Positions 16,617 through 24,875 of a stretch of DNA of 64,000 nt are shown piece by piece. Made by a program: the position numbers and the translations under genes. The first letter of the stretch is position 1. Every line of letters starts with the position of its first letter. The notes beneath the pieces are model-generated. The model did not search any database. It was not told the DNA's origin and saw nothing but the letters and a program-made list of their open reading frames with translations. This DNA is from Sphingobacterium sp. UBA5670 (GTDB lineage: Bacteria > Bacteroidota > Bacteroidia > Sphingobacteriales > Sphingobacteriaceae), in contig NZ_DIIM01000005.1 in NCBI RefSeq assembly GCF_002420705.1, positions 24,447 through 88,446 on the forward strand, written 5' to 3'.

Positions 16617-17487
16617 ACTCTTATCTTTTTTCTGCATTGTTTGTTTATCGGTTTTTAATGCCTGTGATCCCAAACCAAGGAATACGGATTCTAACAGCGA
16701 TAAGATCGATTCGCTCAATGTGCGGATAGACTCCTCCTTGGTCGCAGCAGATTCTGTCCGTATTGACTCAATTACAGTAAAGTCGCCTATTGGACAGCAA
16801 GAAAAGGACGAAATTGATCTGTGGGACCCCACATTATTTGACTCGATTCCAAAGTATACCGAAGAGCGTTCTTTTAAAATGGATCCCTATCAGGATATTA
16901 TCAAACGTTACGAGACCGACGATTTTGTCTATTCCGAAAATATTAAAGATCGGGTAGGGGTATTGCAGCGAATTCTTGCACGGCTCGCCGATTGGATTGG
17001 AAGTATCATGCCAGATAATACTTATAAATTTCGGGAAGAGTTTGGGTATGTATTTGCATTTTTGGCTGTCATAGCGTTGGCATTTATTCTCTATAAAATA
17101 CTTTACAATAGAAAGCAGTATTTTATTAAGCATCATGAAGAGGAGAATGACCTGGACGTTTTAGCGTATGTAGAGCGAAATTTGATGAACAGCAACCTTG
17201 ACCCTTATATTCGGGAGGCTGTTGCACAAAAGAATTATGCTTTGGGAATACGCTATCTACAGTTGTTGAATATTCAGAAATTGGCGCAAACAGATCATAT
17301 AAAATGGAAGCAGAGCAAAACAAATGCTGAATTTGCACAAGAGATTCAAAACGAGGAACTCCGCCGTGGATTTTTGGAATGTACAAAAATATTTGATTAT
17401 GTCTGGTTTGGTCAATTTGAATTAACGGAGGTTAACTTTAATCAATATCAGGAATTGTTTCACCAATATCAAAATCAAATTAAATGA
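16609..17487 (+). CDS. DUF4129 domain protein, probable lipoprotein
   Basis: 292 aa from a GTG at 16609. GGAGG at 16599-16603, spaced 5 nt from the GTG, is one of the few real Shine-Dalgarno sequences here and decides the start over a TTG at 16597. The N-terminus is a short hydrophobic stretch ending in Phe-Asn-Ala-Cys, a plausible lipobox. A Ser/Asp-rich linker, a single membrane helix near residues 150-170 and the C-terminal DUF4129 domain follow (Asp-Pro-Tyr-Ile-Arg-Glu-Ala, then Asn-Ala-Glu-Phe-Ala and a Tyr-Val-Trp-Phe-Gly segment). DUF4129 occurs next to transglutaminase or MoxR-DUF58 genes; its activity is unknown. The next gene starts within the stop codon (ATGA). Confidence 0.8.
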   Translation: MNKLLSFFCIVCLSVFNACDPKPRNTDSNSDKIDSLNVRIDSSLVAADSVRIDSITVKSPIGQQEKDEIDLWDPTLFDSIPKYTEERSFKMDPYQDIIKRYETDDFVYSENIKDRVGVLQRILARLADWIGSIMPDNTYKFREEFGYVFAFLAVIALAFILYKILYNRKQYFIKHHEEENDLDVLAYVERNLMNSNLDPYIREAVAQKNYALGIRYLQLLNIQKLAQTDHIKWKQSKTNAEFAQEIQNEELRRGFLECTKIFDYVWFGQFELTEVNFNQYQELFHQYQNQIK

Positions 17488-18677
17488 AGGGATCGGTAAA
17501 ATTTGGATTGATATTATTGGGTGTTGTGTTAGTGCTAATTGGTCTTATCGATGCTACGAGTAAGAAACCTATTATCTGGAATCGGACCTTTGATGCAAAG
17601 GATAAAAACCCCTTTGGAGCTTATGTGCTGCGTCAAGAACTGAAGCATATCATTGATCAGAAGAATACAACCATTGAGCGACCATTATATGAATATCTCG
17701 ACAGCGCAAAGAAAACAGACGCTAACTTATTTTTTTATACACCCTATTTTTCAATGGGCGAAGCGGCAGAAGACAAATTGCTGGATTATGTACATCGAGG
17801 CGGGAAAGCAATGATAGTAGCCGAGGATATCGACCATTATCTGTTGGATTCTCTGGGTGTTGAAACAGATAATTTCTATGGTTATAAAAAAGGCGTAGAT
17901 ATAAAAAGTCAGCTGCGCGTGCGGTTGATGAACGATAACAATAAAATTCATTACAGTAAATCAGATCTTGGTGGAGTATTCTATAAACTTCCTAAAAATG
18001 CGACTATTCTGGGCGCGATTACTTATAAAGAATTTGCGCTGCCTAACTTCGTGGCGGTTCAATTCGGTAAAGGAATGTTCTATCTGCACCTGACTCCTGA
18101 TTTATTTGGAAATTATTATTTATTGAATTCCGCTTCGCAATATGCTTATGCTGCTAAATCTTTATCCCACCTAAATGATAAGCCCCTCGCGTGGTATGAT
18201 TTTAAGGCGAATATGGACCAATATAGGACACCTCTGCGGGTATTTCTAACCAATGATGGTCTTCGGCAAGCCTGGTATGTGCTGTTAGGCGGACTGATTC
18301 TTTTGCTCGTATTTCGAAGTAAGCGTGAACAGCGGGCAGTGGCAGTCGTGACGCCAGAACCCAATCTCTCCAAGGAGTTTTGTGAAACCATCGCTACCTT
18401 ATATTATGAAAATGGTGCACCCGGGAATATGGTTGCAAAAAAAATAGATTACTTCCTCCATGATCTTCGGATCCGATTTCATTTGGATACGCTGAAGCTG
18501 CGGGAAGATGAATTCAGTGAAGAACTGGCTGAACGGTCTGGAGTTTCCCTTATGGAGACTCAGTCTTTAATTAAGCTGATTGCTCGTATGCAAGACGCTA
18601 AACAACATGACTTGGCAGATCTAAAATTGATTAATGATACAATAGAAGAGTTTAAACATAAAGCAAAAATGATATGA
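17484..18677 (+). CDS. DUF4350 domain protein
   Basis: 397 aa with an N-terminal membrane helix (residues 5-25), a periplasmic DUF4350 domain (Phe-Gly-Ala-Tyr-Val-Leu-Arg near 48, Gly-Gly-Lys-Ala-Met-Ile-Val-Ala-Glu-Asp near 106) resembling the GATase-like fold used in ABC-2 accessory proteins, a second helix near residues 262-280 and a ~110-residue cytoplasmic helical tail. Stop and start codons overlap on both sides (ATGA), so it is co-translated with the DUF4129 and MoxR genes. The function is unknown; the fold suggests a binding rather than a catalytic role. Confidence 0.8.
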   Translation: MKGSVKFGLILLGVVLVLIGLIDATSKKPIIWNRTFDAKDKNPFGAYVLRQELKHIIDQKNTTIERPLYEYLDSAKKTDANLFFYTPYFSMGEAAEDKLLDYVHRGGKAMIVAEDIDHYLLDSLGVETDNFYGYKKGVDIKSQLRVRLMNDNNKIHYSKSDLGGVFYKLPKNATILGAITYKEFALPNFVAVQFGKGMFYLHLTPDLFGNYYLLNSASQYAYAAKSLSHLNDKPLAWYDFKANMDQYRTPLRVFLTNDGLRQAWYVLLGGLILLLVFRSKREQRAVAVVTPEPNLSKEFCETIATLYYENGAPGNMVAKKIDYFLHDLRIRFHLDTLKLREDEFSEELAERSGVSLMETQSLIKLIARMQDAKQHDLADLKLINDTIEEFKHKAKMI

Positions 18678-19663
18678 GTGACTTCGATAAATATATATCT
18701 TTTGAAAACCGAATAGATGTCTCGGTTTTATTCGATAAAATGACTCAGGTAAAGTCGGAGGTCAAAAAGGTAATCGTTGGACAGGATCAGTTGATTGACA
18801 TGCTCTTGATCTCCATCTTGGCCTCAGGGCATTCTTTGATCGAAGGGCTTCCCGGAGTAGCAAAAACATTATCGGCCAAATTGATTGCCAAAACGATCCA
18901 TAGCGAATTCAAGCGGATCCAGTTTACACCGGATTTAATGCCTTCGGACGTGACAGGATCGTCGATACTCGATCTGAAAAGCAACGAATTTGAATTTCGC
19001 AAGGGACCTATTTTTGCAAATATTGTTTTAATTGATGAGATCAATCGTGCCCCAGCAAAGACGCAGGCTGCACTGTTTGAAAGCATGGCAGAGCAACAAG
19101 TTTCGGTAGATGGAACAACCTACAGATTGCCTGCTCCCTTTGTTGTTTTTGCTACACAAAATCCTATTGAACATGAAGGGACTTATCGGTTGCCAGAAGC
19201 ACAGCTCGATCGCTTCTTGTTTAAGATCAATGTGGACTATCCTGAGCTTGAACAGGAGTTGGAGATCCTAAAGGAACATCATGCCCAAAAAGCGCTGAAT
19301 AAAGAGGATCAGGTTCAGGCGGTTGTGTCGGCGTCAGAAATCTTAGAATTTCAGAAATTAATCAAATCCATTTTTGTCCATGAGGAGCTGCTGACTTACA
19401 TTGCTCAAGTTATCATAAAGACACGAACAAATCCGAGTTTGACATTGGGAGCATCGCCGAGAGCTTCTATTGCTTTGTTGGAATCGGCAAAGGCTTCTGC
19501 AGCGGTGAGCGGAAGAGACTTTGTTACTCCTGAAGATATCCGGAGAGTGGCAGCAGCAGTGCTTGGTCATCGTGTTATGTTGACTCCGGAAAGAGAAATG
19601 GAAGGCTTTACAACTGCTTACGTTATTGATCAAATCATTAATTCTGTAGAAATTCCAAGATAA
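18674..19663 (+). CDS. MoxR family AAA+ ATPase
   Basis: 329 aa. Walker A is Gly-Leu-Pro-Gly-Val-Ala-Lys-Thr near residue 58, Walker B is Leu-Ile-Asp-Glu-Ile-Asn-Arg near 118, and sensor 1 is Ala-Thr-Gln-Asn-Pro-Ile-Glu near 160. The Pro-Glu-Ala-Gln-Leu-Asp-Arg-Phe arginine-finger region and the C-terminal lid with Gly-Ala-Ser-Pro-Arg-Ala (sensor 2) complete the fold. MoxR ATPases act as chaperones with von Willebrand-type partners, typically DUF58 proteins, to assemble or activate complexes. The DUF58 gene begins at the last base of this one, so the pairing is direct. Confidence 0.93.
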   Translation: MSDFDKYISFENRIDVSVLFDKMTQVKSEVKKVIVGQDQLIDMLLISILASGHSLIEGLPGVAKTLSAKLIAKTIHSEFKRIQFTPDLMPSDVTGSSILDLKSNEFEFRKGPIFANIVLIDEINRAPAKTQAALFESMAEQQVSVDGTTYRLPAPFVVFATQNPIEHEGTYRLPEAQLDRFLFKINVDYPELEQELEILKEHHAQKALNKEDQVQAVVSASEILEFQKLIKSIFVHEELLTYIAQVIIKTRTNPSLTLGASPRASIALLESAKASAAVSGRDFVTPEDIRRVAAAVLGHRVMLTPEREMEGFTTAYVIDQIINSVEIPR

Positions 19664-20991
19664 TGAAGAAACTAAGGCAGCTCTTTCTAACGAATCAGTT
19701 CTTCTATTCGCTATTGGGTATAGCGACACTTTTTACATTTTCTTTTTTTATTAAGAGCTTGTTGATTGTGGCTTGGATTGTTTTTTGGATCTGGCTCGCT
19801 GTGTTGGCTTTTGATTTTATAGTCTTGTTTTCTGGAAAGGGCAGAATTGAAATTACGCGTGTATATCCAGAGAAATTGTCGAATGGCGATGAAAATCCAA
19901 TGAAGCTAATTGTTAGCTCTTTTTACCCATTTGCAACGAAAGTGGATATTTTGGAGGAGTTTCCAATGCAGCTCCAAATTCGGGATAAGGATTTTGATTC
20001 CCGCTTACGTGCCTTTCAGCATTCGGAAATCTCTTTTTCCTTGCGGCCGACGCAGAGAGGGATCTATCAGTTTGGTCGTTGTATGGCTTTGGTTAAGCGT
20101 TATGGGTTTTTCAAAAGAAGGTTTATTACCAATCAGGAACAGGAGATACCCTGTTATCCATCCTATATTCAGCTGAGAAAATATCAGCTTCTGGCAACGA
20201 GCAATCGATTAAATGAGCTAGGGATAAAGCGTATTCGACGTATTGGTTCAGCCATGGAATTTGATCATGTACGGGAGTATGTTCAGGGCGATGATTATAG
20301 GCATATGAACTGGAAGGCATCTGCGAAAGTAAAAAAACTGATGGTCAATCAGTATGAGGAGGAGAAATCTCAGCCGATCTATTCTTTTATTGATTTAGGG
20401 AGGGCAATGCGGATGCCATTCAACGGTCTTACCTTATTGGATTATTCCATTAATGCTGCACTTGTTCTTTCCAATGCGACCATCTTGAAGCAGGATCGGG
20501 CGGGATTATTGACCTTTTCAAAGGATATCAATGCATTTATAGCAGCGGAAAAAAGGAATAACCAAATGCACAAGATTTCGGAAGCACTTTATCAGGTGTC
20601 GACCAAATTTGAGGAGTCTGAATTTGGAAGGTTATATAGTTATGCCAATGCACATATCAACAAGCGTTCGCTTATTTTTGTCTATACAAATTTTGAAACT
20701 TTAGATTCCTTAAGACGTCAGATAAATTATCTGGCGATGTTGAATAAGAGCCATATAATTGTCGTTGTTGTCTTTAAAAATGTTGAAATAGAGGATCTGG
20801 CAAAGAGTACGCCGAAAAAGACAATCGACATTTACAACCAGGTTATTGCTGAAAAGTTTATCTATGAGAAACAGCTTATTGTACAAGAACTGATTCGTAA
20901 CGGGTTTCAGACAATTTATACCGCGCCTGAAAATCTTACCATCAACTCCATCAATAAATATCTGGAAATTAAGGCACGAGGCCTTATTTAA
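19663..20991 (+). CDS. DUF58 domain protein
   Basis: 442 aa with two N-terminal membrane helices (residues 12-60), a beta-rich middle region and the DUF58 signature Arg-Glu-Tyr-Val-Gln-Gly-Asp-Asp-Tyr-Arg-His-Met-Asn-Trp-Lys-Ala-Ser-Ala near residues 205-222. A von Willebrand-like segment follows (Phe-Ile-Asp-Leu-Gly-Arg, then Ala-Gly-Leu-Leu-Thr-Phe-Ser). It is the likely partner of the MoxR ATPase encoded immediately upstream and the last gene of the operon. Its stop overlaps the convergent Dabb gene by 8 nt, with no hairpin terminator between them. Confidence 0.9.
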   Translation: MKKLRQLFLTNQFFYSLLGIATLFTFSFFIKSLLIVAWIVFWIWLAVLAFDFIVLFSGKGRIEITRVYPEKLSNGDENPMKLIVSSFYPFATKVDILEEFPMQLQIRDKDFDSRLRAFQHSEISFSLRPTQRGIYQFGRCMALVKRYGFFKRRFITNQEQEIPCYPSYIQLRKYQLLATSNRLNELGIKRIRRIGSAMEFDHVREYVQGDDYRHMNWKASAKVKKLMVNQYEEEKSQPIYSFIDLGRAMRMPFNGLTLLDYSINAALVLSNATILKQDRAGLLTFSKDINAFIAAEKRNNQMHKISEALYQVSTKFEESEFGRLYSYANAHINKRSLIFVYTNFETLDSLRRQINYLAMLNKSHIIVVVVFKNVEIEDLAKSTPKKTIDIYNQVIAEKFIYEKQLIVQELIRNGFQTIYTAPENLTINSINKYLEIKARGLI

Positions 20992-21388
20992 TGATGGAGG
21001 TATCTTTGACCGTTACTTTCGTCCAGAGATGCTGATATTTTTCGATAGCCTTCAAATGAATTGGATGTGTCTCGTAGGTGGTTATATCTTTAAGGTCCTT
21101 GAAAGTGACGATCAATGTGTAGTCAAAGCTGTTATCGACGACTGGGCGCGGATTTGTTTTTGCTGGAATCCCATAGTTCAATGTTTTGATTACTTCAATT
21201 TTTCGTAGTTCTTCAAAGAACCCAATGAAATTCTTTTTGTCTTTTTCACTGAGATCATTTTTTAGCCAGAAATTAACAACGTGCACAATAGTGCTGGGTT
21301 GGATTTCCTCATCCGACTGAACTGTATTTGCCCATGTTGGGGCAGTGATGAGCACCATAGGTGCTAGAAGAAAATTGCGTCTTTTCAT
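20984..21388 (-). CDS. Dabb (stress-responsive alpha/beta-barrel) domain protein with Tat-type signal
   Basis: 134 aa. The N-terminus Lys-Arg-Arg-Asn-Phe-Leu-Leu fits a twin-arginine signal (RRxFL), followed by a hydrophobic stretch and a likely cut after Thr-Trp-Ala near residue 20. Residues 32-130 form a Dabb domain (His-Val-Val-Asn-Phe-Trp-Leu at its start, Val-Asp-Asn-Ser-Phe-Asp-Tyr-Thr-Leu-Ile-Val in the middle, His-Pro-Ile-His toward the end). The domain usually forms a small dimeric barrel; exported members are of unknown function, and a cofactor such as haem or flavin would fit Tat export but is speculation. Confidence 0.75.
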   Translation of the reverse strand: MKRRNFLLAPMVLITAPTWANTVQSDEEIQPSTIVHVVNFWLKNDLSEKDKKNFIGFFEELRKIEVIKTLNYGIPAKTNPRPVVDNSFDYTLIVTFKDLKDITTYETHPIHLKAIEKYQHLWTKVTVKDTSIIK

Positions 21389-21592
21389 GATTGAAACGGT
21401 TTAGAACATTAAGATACAAAACCTTCGCGATTTCACAACAACAATAGCAAGGAAAATAAGAGGAGAGCTTTTCTGGTCAATGGAGAATGGGCATTTTCAG
21501 CAAACAAAAGATGGGGACAAAAGAGTTTGCTCAAACGGTTTAAGAATAGAATTTCTGATCAGGTAGCGTAAAGGGATGCGTATAGAGCTTGT

Positions 21593-21627
21593 AAAAAAGG
21601 GACCATCCACTTTTGGATAGTCCCTTT
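21593..21627. terminator. Terminator after metK
   Basis: GGGACCATCCA (21599-21609) pairs with TGGATAGTCCC (21614-21624), one mismatch, over a TTTT loop. The AAAAAA before the stem is the T-tract for the minus-strand metK transcript. Confidence 0.75.
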
Positions 21628-21650
21628 ATATTTTGATGGAAATAAGAGCT

Positions 21651-22904
21651 TTATAAGCCAAACTCCTCTTTCACCTTCTCGATATAATCCAGTTTTTCCC
21701 AAGTGAAAAGCTCGACCTCGACTTGCTTTTTCTCACCGGTAGAGCTTTCAAACTCCTTGGTTACTGTCCTTGGTGTTCTTCCCATGTGGCCATAGGCAGC
21801 AGTTTCTGAATAAATTGGATTTCTAAGTCCTAGACGCGTTTCAATTCCGTATGGGGTCATGTCAAATAAATGTGCGATTTTTTCAGCAATCTGTCCATCG
21901 GTCAAATTTACTTTGCTTGTTCCGTAGGTATTTACATAGATACCCATTGGGTCTTTTACACCAATTGCATAGGAGATCTGTACGAGAATTTCATCTGCAA
22001 CACCTGCTGCCACTAAATTTTTGGCAATATGACGCGTTGCGTATGCCGCAGAGCGGTCCACCTTAGAGGGATCTTTTCCCGAGAAAGCACCACCACCATG
22101 TGCACCTCTTCCTCCGTAGGTATCCACAATGATCTTACGGCCTGTAAGTCCTGTATCTCCGTGAGGTCCACCGATAACAAATTTACCGGTTGGGTTGATA
22201 TGAAACTTAATTTCATCGTTAAATAACAACTGAAGTTCTGGTTTCAATTGTGCTTTAACACGTGGAATTAAGATTGTTTTAATATCGTGTGTAATTTTAT
22301 CCAACATGGCTTGTTCGGTATCGAAGTCGTCATGTTGTGTCGAGATGACGATAGCGTCAATCCTTTTTGGTTTGTGATCGTCGCTATATTCAAGTGTAAC
22401 TTGAGATTTTGCGTCGGGGCGCAAATATTTGATTTCGTTATTTTCGCGACGCAATTCTGCCAATTCATAAAGCAGACGATGTGATAAGTCTAATGCCAAA
22501 GGCATAAAATTTTCGGTTTCGTTGTTAGCATACCCAAACATGATACCCTGGTCGCCCGCTCCTTGTTCTTGTCGTGTCTTGCGGTCTACCCCTTGATTAA
22601 TATCAGCAGATTGCTCGTGAATCGCTGACAGTACACCACAAGAGTTTGCTTCAAACATGTATTCAGATTTGGTGTAGCCGATCTTTTGGATAACCGAACG
22701 GGCTATTTTCTGAACATCGAGGTATATGTTTGATTTAACTTCCCCGGCAAGCACAACCTGCCCAGTCGTTACTAGCGTTTCAATAGCGACGCGTGAATCC
22801 TCGTCCCATGCTAAAAAATTGTCTATTAATGCATCTGAAATTTGATCCGCAATTTTGTCTGGATGACCTTCAGAAACAGATTCTGACGTAAATAAATAAG
22901 CCAT
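21651..22904 (-). CDS. metK: S-adenosylmethionine synthetase
   Basis: 417 aa. It makes SAM from methionine and ATP in the cytoplasm. The motifs are intact: Gly-His-Pro-Asp-Lys-Ile-Ala-Asp-Gln near residue 13 (methionine and ATP site), Gly-Ala-Gly-Asp-Gln-Gly-Ile-Met-Phe-Gly-Tyr near 115, and the P-loop-like Gly-Gly-Gly-Ala-Phe-Ser-Gly-Lys-Asp-Pro-Ser-Lys-Val-Asp-Arg-Ser near 271. The leader of about 165 nt contains a SAM-II-like riboswitch, so the enzyme's product should shut off its own gene. It is monocistronic with a terminator 24 nt after the stop. Confidence 0.97.
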   Translation of the reverse strand: MAYLFTSESVSEGHPDKIADQISDALIDNFLAWDEDSRVAIETLVTTGQVVLAGEVKSNIYLDVQKIARSVIQKIGYTKSEYMFEANSCGVLSAIHEQSADINQGVDRKTRQEQGAGDQGIMFGYANNETENFMPLALDLSHRLLYELAELRRENNEIKYLRPDAKSQVTLEYSDDHKPKRIDAIVISTQHDDFDTEQAMLDKITHDIKTILIPRVKAQLKPELQLLFNDEIKFHINPTGKFVIGGPHGDTGLTGRKIIVDTYGGRGAHGGGAFSGKDPSKVDRSAAYATRHIAKNLVAAGVADEILVQISYAIGVKDPMGIYVNTYGTSKVNLTDGQIAEKIAHLFDMTPYGIETRLGLRNPIYSETAAYGHMGRTPRTVTKEFESSTGEKKQVEVELFTWEKLDYIEKVKEEFGL

Positions 22905-22977
22905 GCTTTACGTAATTTTTAATATTGGATTTGCGCTAGAATGAAATAACAGCAAAGTGATAAGAGCCGTGACAGCG

Positions 22978-23060
22978 AAGGGTTTTTAGCACTTTTTTAC
23001 TGTGGTTGCAATCTCCTTGTCGTTGCCTTGTAATGCAACAGCACGCAAATCAGTCCACAT
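22978..23060 (-). promoter_or_regulatory. SAM-II-like riboswitch in the metK leader
   Basis: Read on the minus strand, the leader holds the SAM-II (SAM_alpha) landmarks in order: stem P1 TGTGG/CCACA (23055-23059 with 23001-23005), CTGATTT directly after the 5' arm, ATTGCAA before the 3' arm, and GTGCTAAAAA downstream. A pseudoknot AAGG (23015-23018) with CCTT (22978-22981) sits where the classical SAM-II pairs CC with GG, which is a compensatory change. The loop carries an extra hairpin GTTGC/GCAAC (23035-23039 with 23022-23026). The start codon is 74 nt beyond the aptamer. Confidence 0.75.
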
Positions 23061-23076
23061 TCTATTTTTTGTGCGA

Positions 23077-23084
23077 CAAAGCTA
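23077..23084 (-). promoter_or_regulatory. -7 element of the metK promoter
   Basis: The minus strand reads TAGCTTTG (TAnnTTTG) here. Transcription would begin near 23071, about 10 nt before the riboswitch. A TTG lies 25 nt upstream, which is a long spacer. Confidence 0.45.
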
Positions 23085-23197
23085 CAATACTTTAGGGAGT
23101 ATTTAAAATCAAATTTATATTTTAACTTTTAAAAGCATTTGAAAACGAGCCGATAGGTATAAAGATTACATTATTTTAAGAAATTGGTAATTTCCGC

Positions 23198-23205
23198 TAT
23201 CTTTG
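23198..23205 (+). promoter_or_regulatory. -7 element of the lipid kinase promoter
   Basis: A perfect TATCTTTG ends 3 nt before the ATG at 23209. No TTG sits at the normal distance upstream. It implies a leaderless transcript and argues for the ATG at 23209 rather than the TTG at 23203. Confidence 0.45.
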
Positions 23206-23208
23206 GAT

Positions 23209-24087
23209 ATGTCAGAACGTAAACAAATATTGTTTGTTATTAATCCTATTTCAGGAGGAAAAAATAAAACTTCCTTTAAAAAACAGGTATTAGATGTGCT
23301 TGATCTACAGAAGTTTGATCCTACTTTTCAACAGACGGCAAGACCGAACCATGCGTATGAAATTGGTTTGAAAGCCATCGAAGAAGGCTACGATGCGGTC
23401 ATCGCTGTCGGTGGTGATGGGACGATTAATGAATTGGGCTCTGCTTTGGTTGGATCTGAGATTCCATTGGGAATTATTCCTGAGGGCTCCGGCAACGGTT
23501 TGGCGCTCTACTTGGGCGTGCCGATGAATGAAGCTGCGGCTATCCGCCGGATAAATCGTTTTGAATCAATTGAGGTGGATTGTGGCGTAATTAATGATAG
23601 AAGGTTTTTTAATATTGCGGGTTTAGGTTTTGATGCATCCGTGAGTGAAAATTTTGCCAATGAAAATATTCGGGGGCCTTTGGGCTATATGAAGTCAGTT
23701 TTTAATGTACTCAGTAAATACCAGCCTGCACATTACAAATTGACGATTGATGGAAAGGTATACGAAAGACAAGCCTTTATGATCAGTGTAGCAAACTCAC
23801 CTCAATATGGAAATAATGCCTATATCGCGCCACAGGCTTCGGTTAATGATGGTATCTTAGATGTTTGTATTGTGCACAAATTTCCACTTTATATTCTGCC
23901 AAAGATGATTTTTCATCTTTTTAATAAATCGGCAGATCAATCCAGTTATGTCGAGATTATCCCTGGAAAAAATATACAGATTGAGGTCGATAAGATTTCA
24001 CCTGTTCATGTGGACGGAGAACCGATTGAACTTGGGGATAAATTAGATATTTCCATTATGCCGAGGGCGTTAAAGATAATTTGTTAA
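23209..24087 (+). CDS. YegS/BmrU-type diacylglycerol/lipid kinase
   Basis: 292 aa. ATP-dependent lipid kinase of the DAGK catalytic family, acting on membrane lipids from the cytoplasmic side. Signatures are Asn-Pro-Ile-Ser-Gly-Gly-Lys near residue 12, Gly-Gly-Asp-Gly-Thr-Ile-Asn-Glu near 66 (nucleotide loop) and Gly-Ser-Gly-Asn-Gly-Leu-Ala near 96. The C-terminal beta-sandwich ends with Val-His-Val-Asp-Gly-Glu-Pro. The true substrate (diacylglycerol, undecaprenol, sphingoid base) cannot be told; Sphingobacteriaceae make sphingolipids, so a sphingosine-kinase-like role is possible. The SUI1-like gene follows after 4 nt. Confidence 0.9.
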   Translation: MSERKQILFVINPISGGKNKTSFKKQVLDVLDLQKFDPTFQQTARPNHAYEIGLKAIEEGYDAVIAVGGDGTINELGSALVGSEIPLGIIPEGSGNGLALYLGVPMNEAAAIRRINRFESIEVDCGVINDRRFFNIAGLGFDASVSENFANENIRGPLGYMKSVFNVLSKYQPAHYKLTIDGKVYERQAFMISVANSPQYGNNAYIAPQASVNDGILDVCIVHKFPLYILPKMIFHLFNKSADQSSYVEIIPGKNIQIEVDKISPVHVDGEPIELGDKLDISIMPRALKIIC

Positions 24088-24091
24088 GATC

Positions 24092-24442
24092 ATGAGTAAA
24101 AATAAAAAACAATCGTACGAAGGCGTTGTATATTCAACAGATGACAGCTTCAATTATCAGCTTGCTGATTTTTTTCAGGAAGAGGATACTTTACCTATCA
24201 ATCAACAAAATTTAAAAGTACAGCTTGATCGGAAAATGCGGAAAGGGAAAGTTGTTACCTTGGTTACAGGTTTTGTTGGAAAAGTGGAAGATCTAGAGCA
24301 CTTAGGTAAATTGTTGAAACAGAAGTGTGGAGTTGGTGGAACAGTGAAGGATGGGGAGGTCATTATTCAGGGAGACTTTAAACAGAAGATCTATGATTTG
24401 TTACTAAAAGAGGGGTATCGCGTAAAATTAGTTGGTGGTTAA
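24092..24442 (+). CDS. SUI1/eIF1-like translation factor (YciH family)
   Basis: 116 aa. The C-terminal ~70 residues match the SUI1 fold: Arg-Lys-Gly-Lys-Val-Val-Thr-Leu-Val-Thr-Gly-Phe, then Leu-Lys-Gln-Lys-Cys-Gly-Val-Gly-Gly-Thr-Val-Lys-Asp-Gly-Glu-Val-Ile-Ile-Gln-Gly-Asp, then Leu-Leu-Lys-Glu-Gly-Tyr. It binds the small ribosomal subunit in the relatives studied and may influence start selection, an attractive idea in a genome with few Shine-Dalgarno sites. It lies 4 nt after the lipid kinase gene and is co-transcribed with it. Confidence 0.9.
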   Translation: MSKNKKQSYEGVVYSTDDSFNYQLADFFQEEDTLPINQQNLKVQLDRKMRKGKVVTLVTGFVGKVEDLEHLGKLLKQKCGVGGTVKDGEVIIQGDFKQKIYDLLLKEGYRVKLVGG

Positions 24443-24875
24443 ACAAGTATATCAAGGATAATAGTGGTAAATCTAATGAATTGTTTATTAGGCAAGTATG
24501 CTTTGAGTGGAGCTTGTTGAATTGTTTCGAAACATGAGTAATCACTTACTTTTTGTGGTTTAAAATCCTTGATTTTCTTGCATATCAAAAAAAAAATGGC
24601 TTTCATTGTAAAATAATTATTGCGAATAAGCGATTTAGCATAGAGCAATAATGATTATATAACGGGAACTGCTGAGAAAAATAACACTGATTAATGGTGT
24701 GTTCAGTTTGAAAAAACAAATTTGATTTTTTTTATATATTTAAGATGAATATTTTAAATTTGACATTAAATATTAAATTTGCTTTGCAAAATTGATTTCA
24801 AAGGCGAATAAGAGTGCATATAATTTAAACAACATTATATATTTAAACAACAGTAAAAAACTAAAAATTAGAAAA
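24443..24875. other. AT-rich intergenic region before exbB
   Basis: 433 nt without a supportable gene. Two perfect -7 octamers TAAATTTG lie at 24755-24762 and 24774-24781, and a weaker TTGCTTTG at 24779-24786, but none has a TTG at the right distance. A perfect 9-bp inverted repeat (ATCAAGGAT 24451-24459, ATCCTTGAT 24565-24573) and a direct repeat ending TTTAAACAACA (near 24825 and 24840) occur. It most likely contains the promoter of the TonB operon and a ~100-nt leader. Confidence 0.4.

Noticed and set aside
22978..23060. Reading the metK leader as a SAM-I (S-box) riboswitch
   Set aside because: GCAACC and GTGCTAA resemble SAM-I pieces, but the GGGA/GGCCC helix and long P1 are missing, while all SAM-II landmarks are in order.
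24439..24648. 69-codon minus-strand frame downstream of the SUI1-like gene
   Set aside because: AT-driven composition, no promoter or homology; treated as non-coding.
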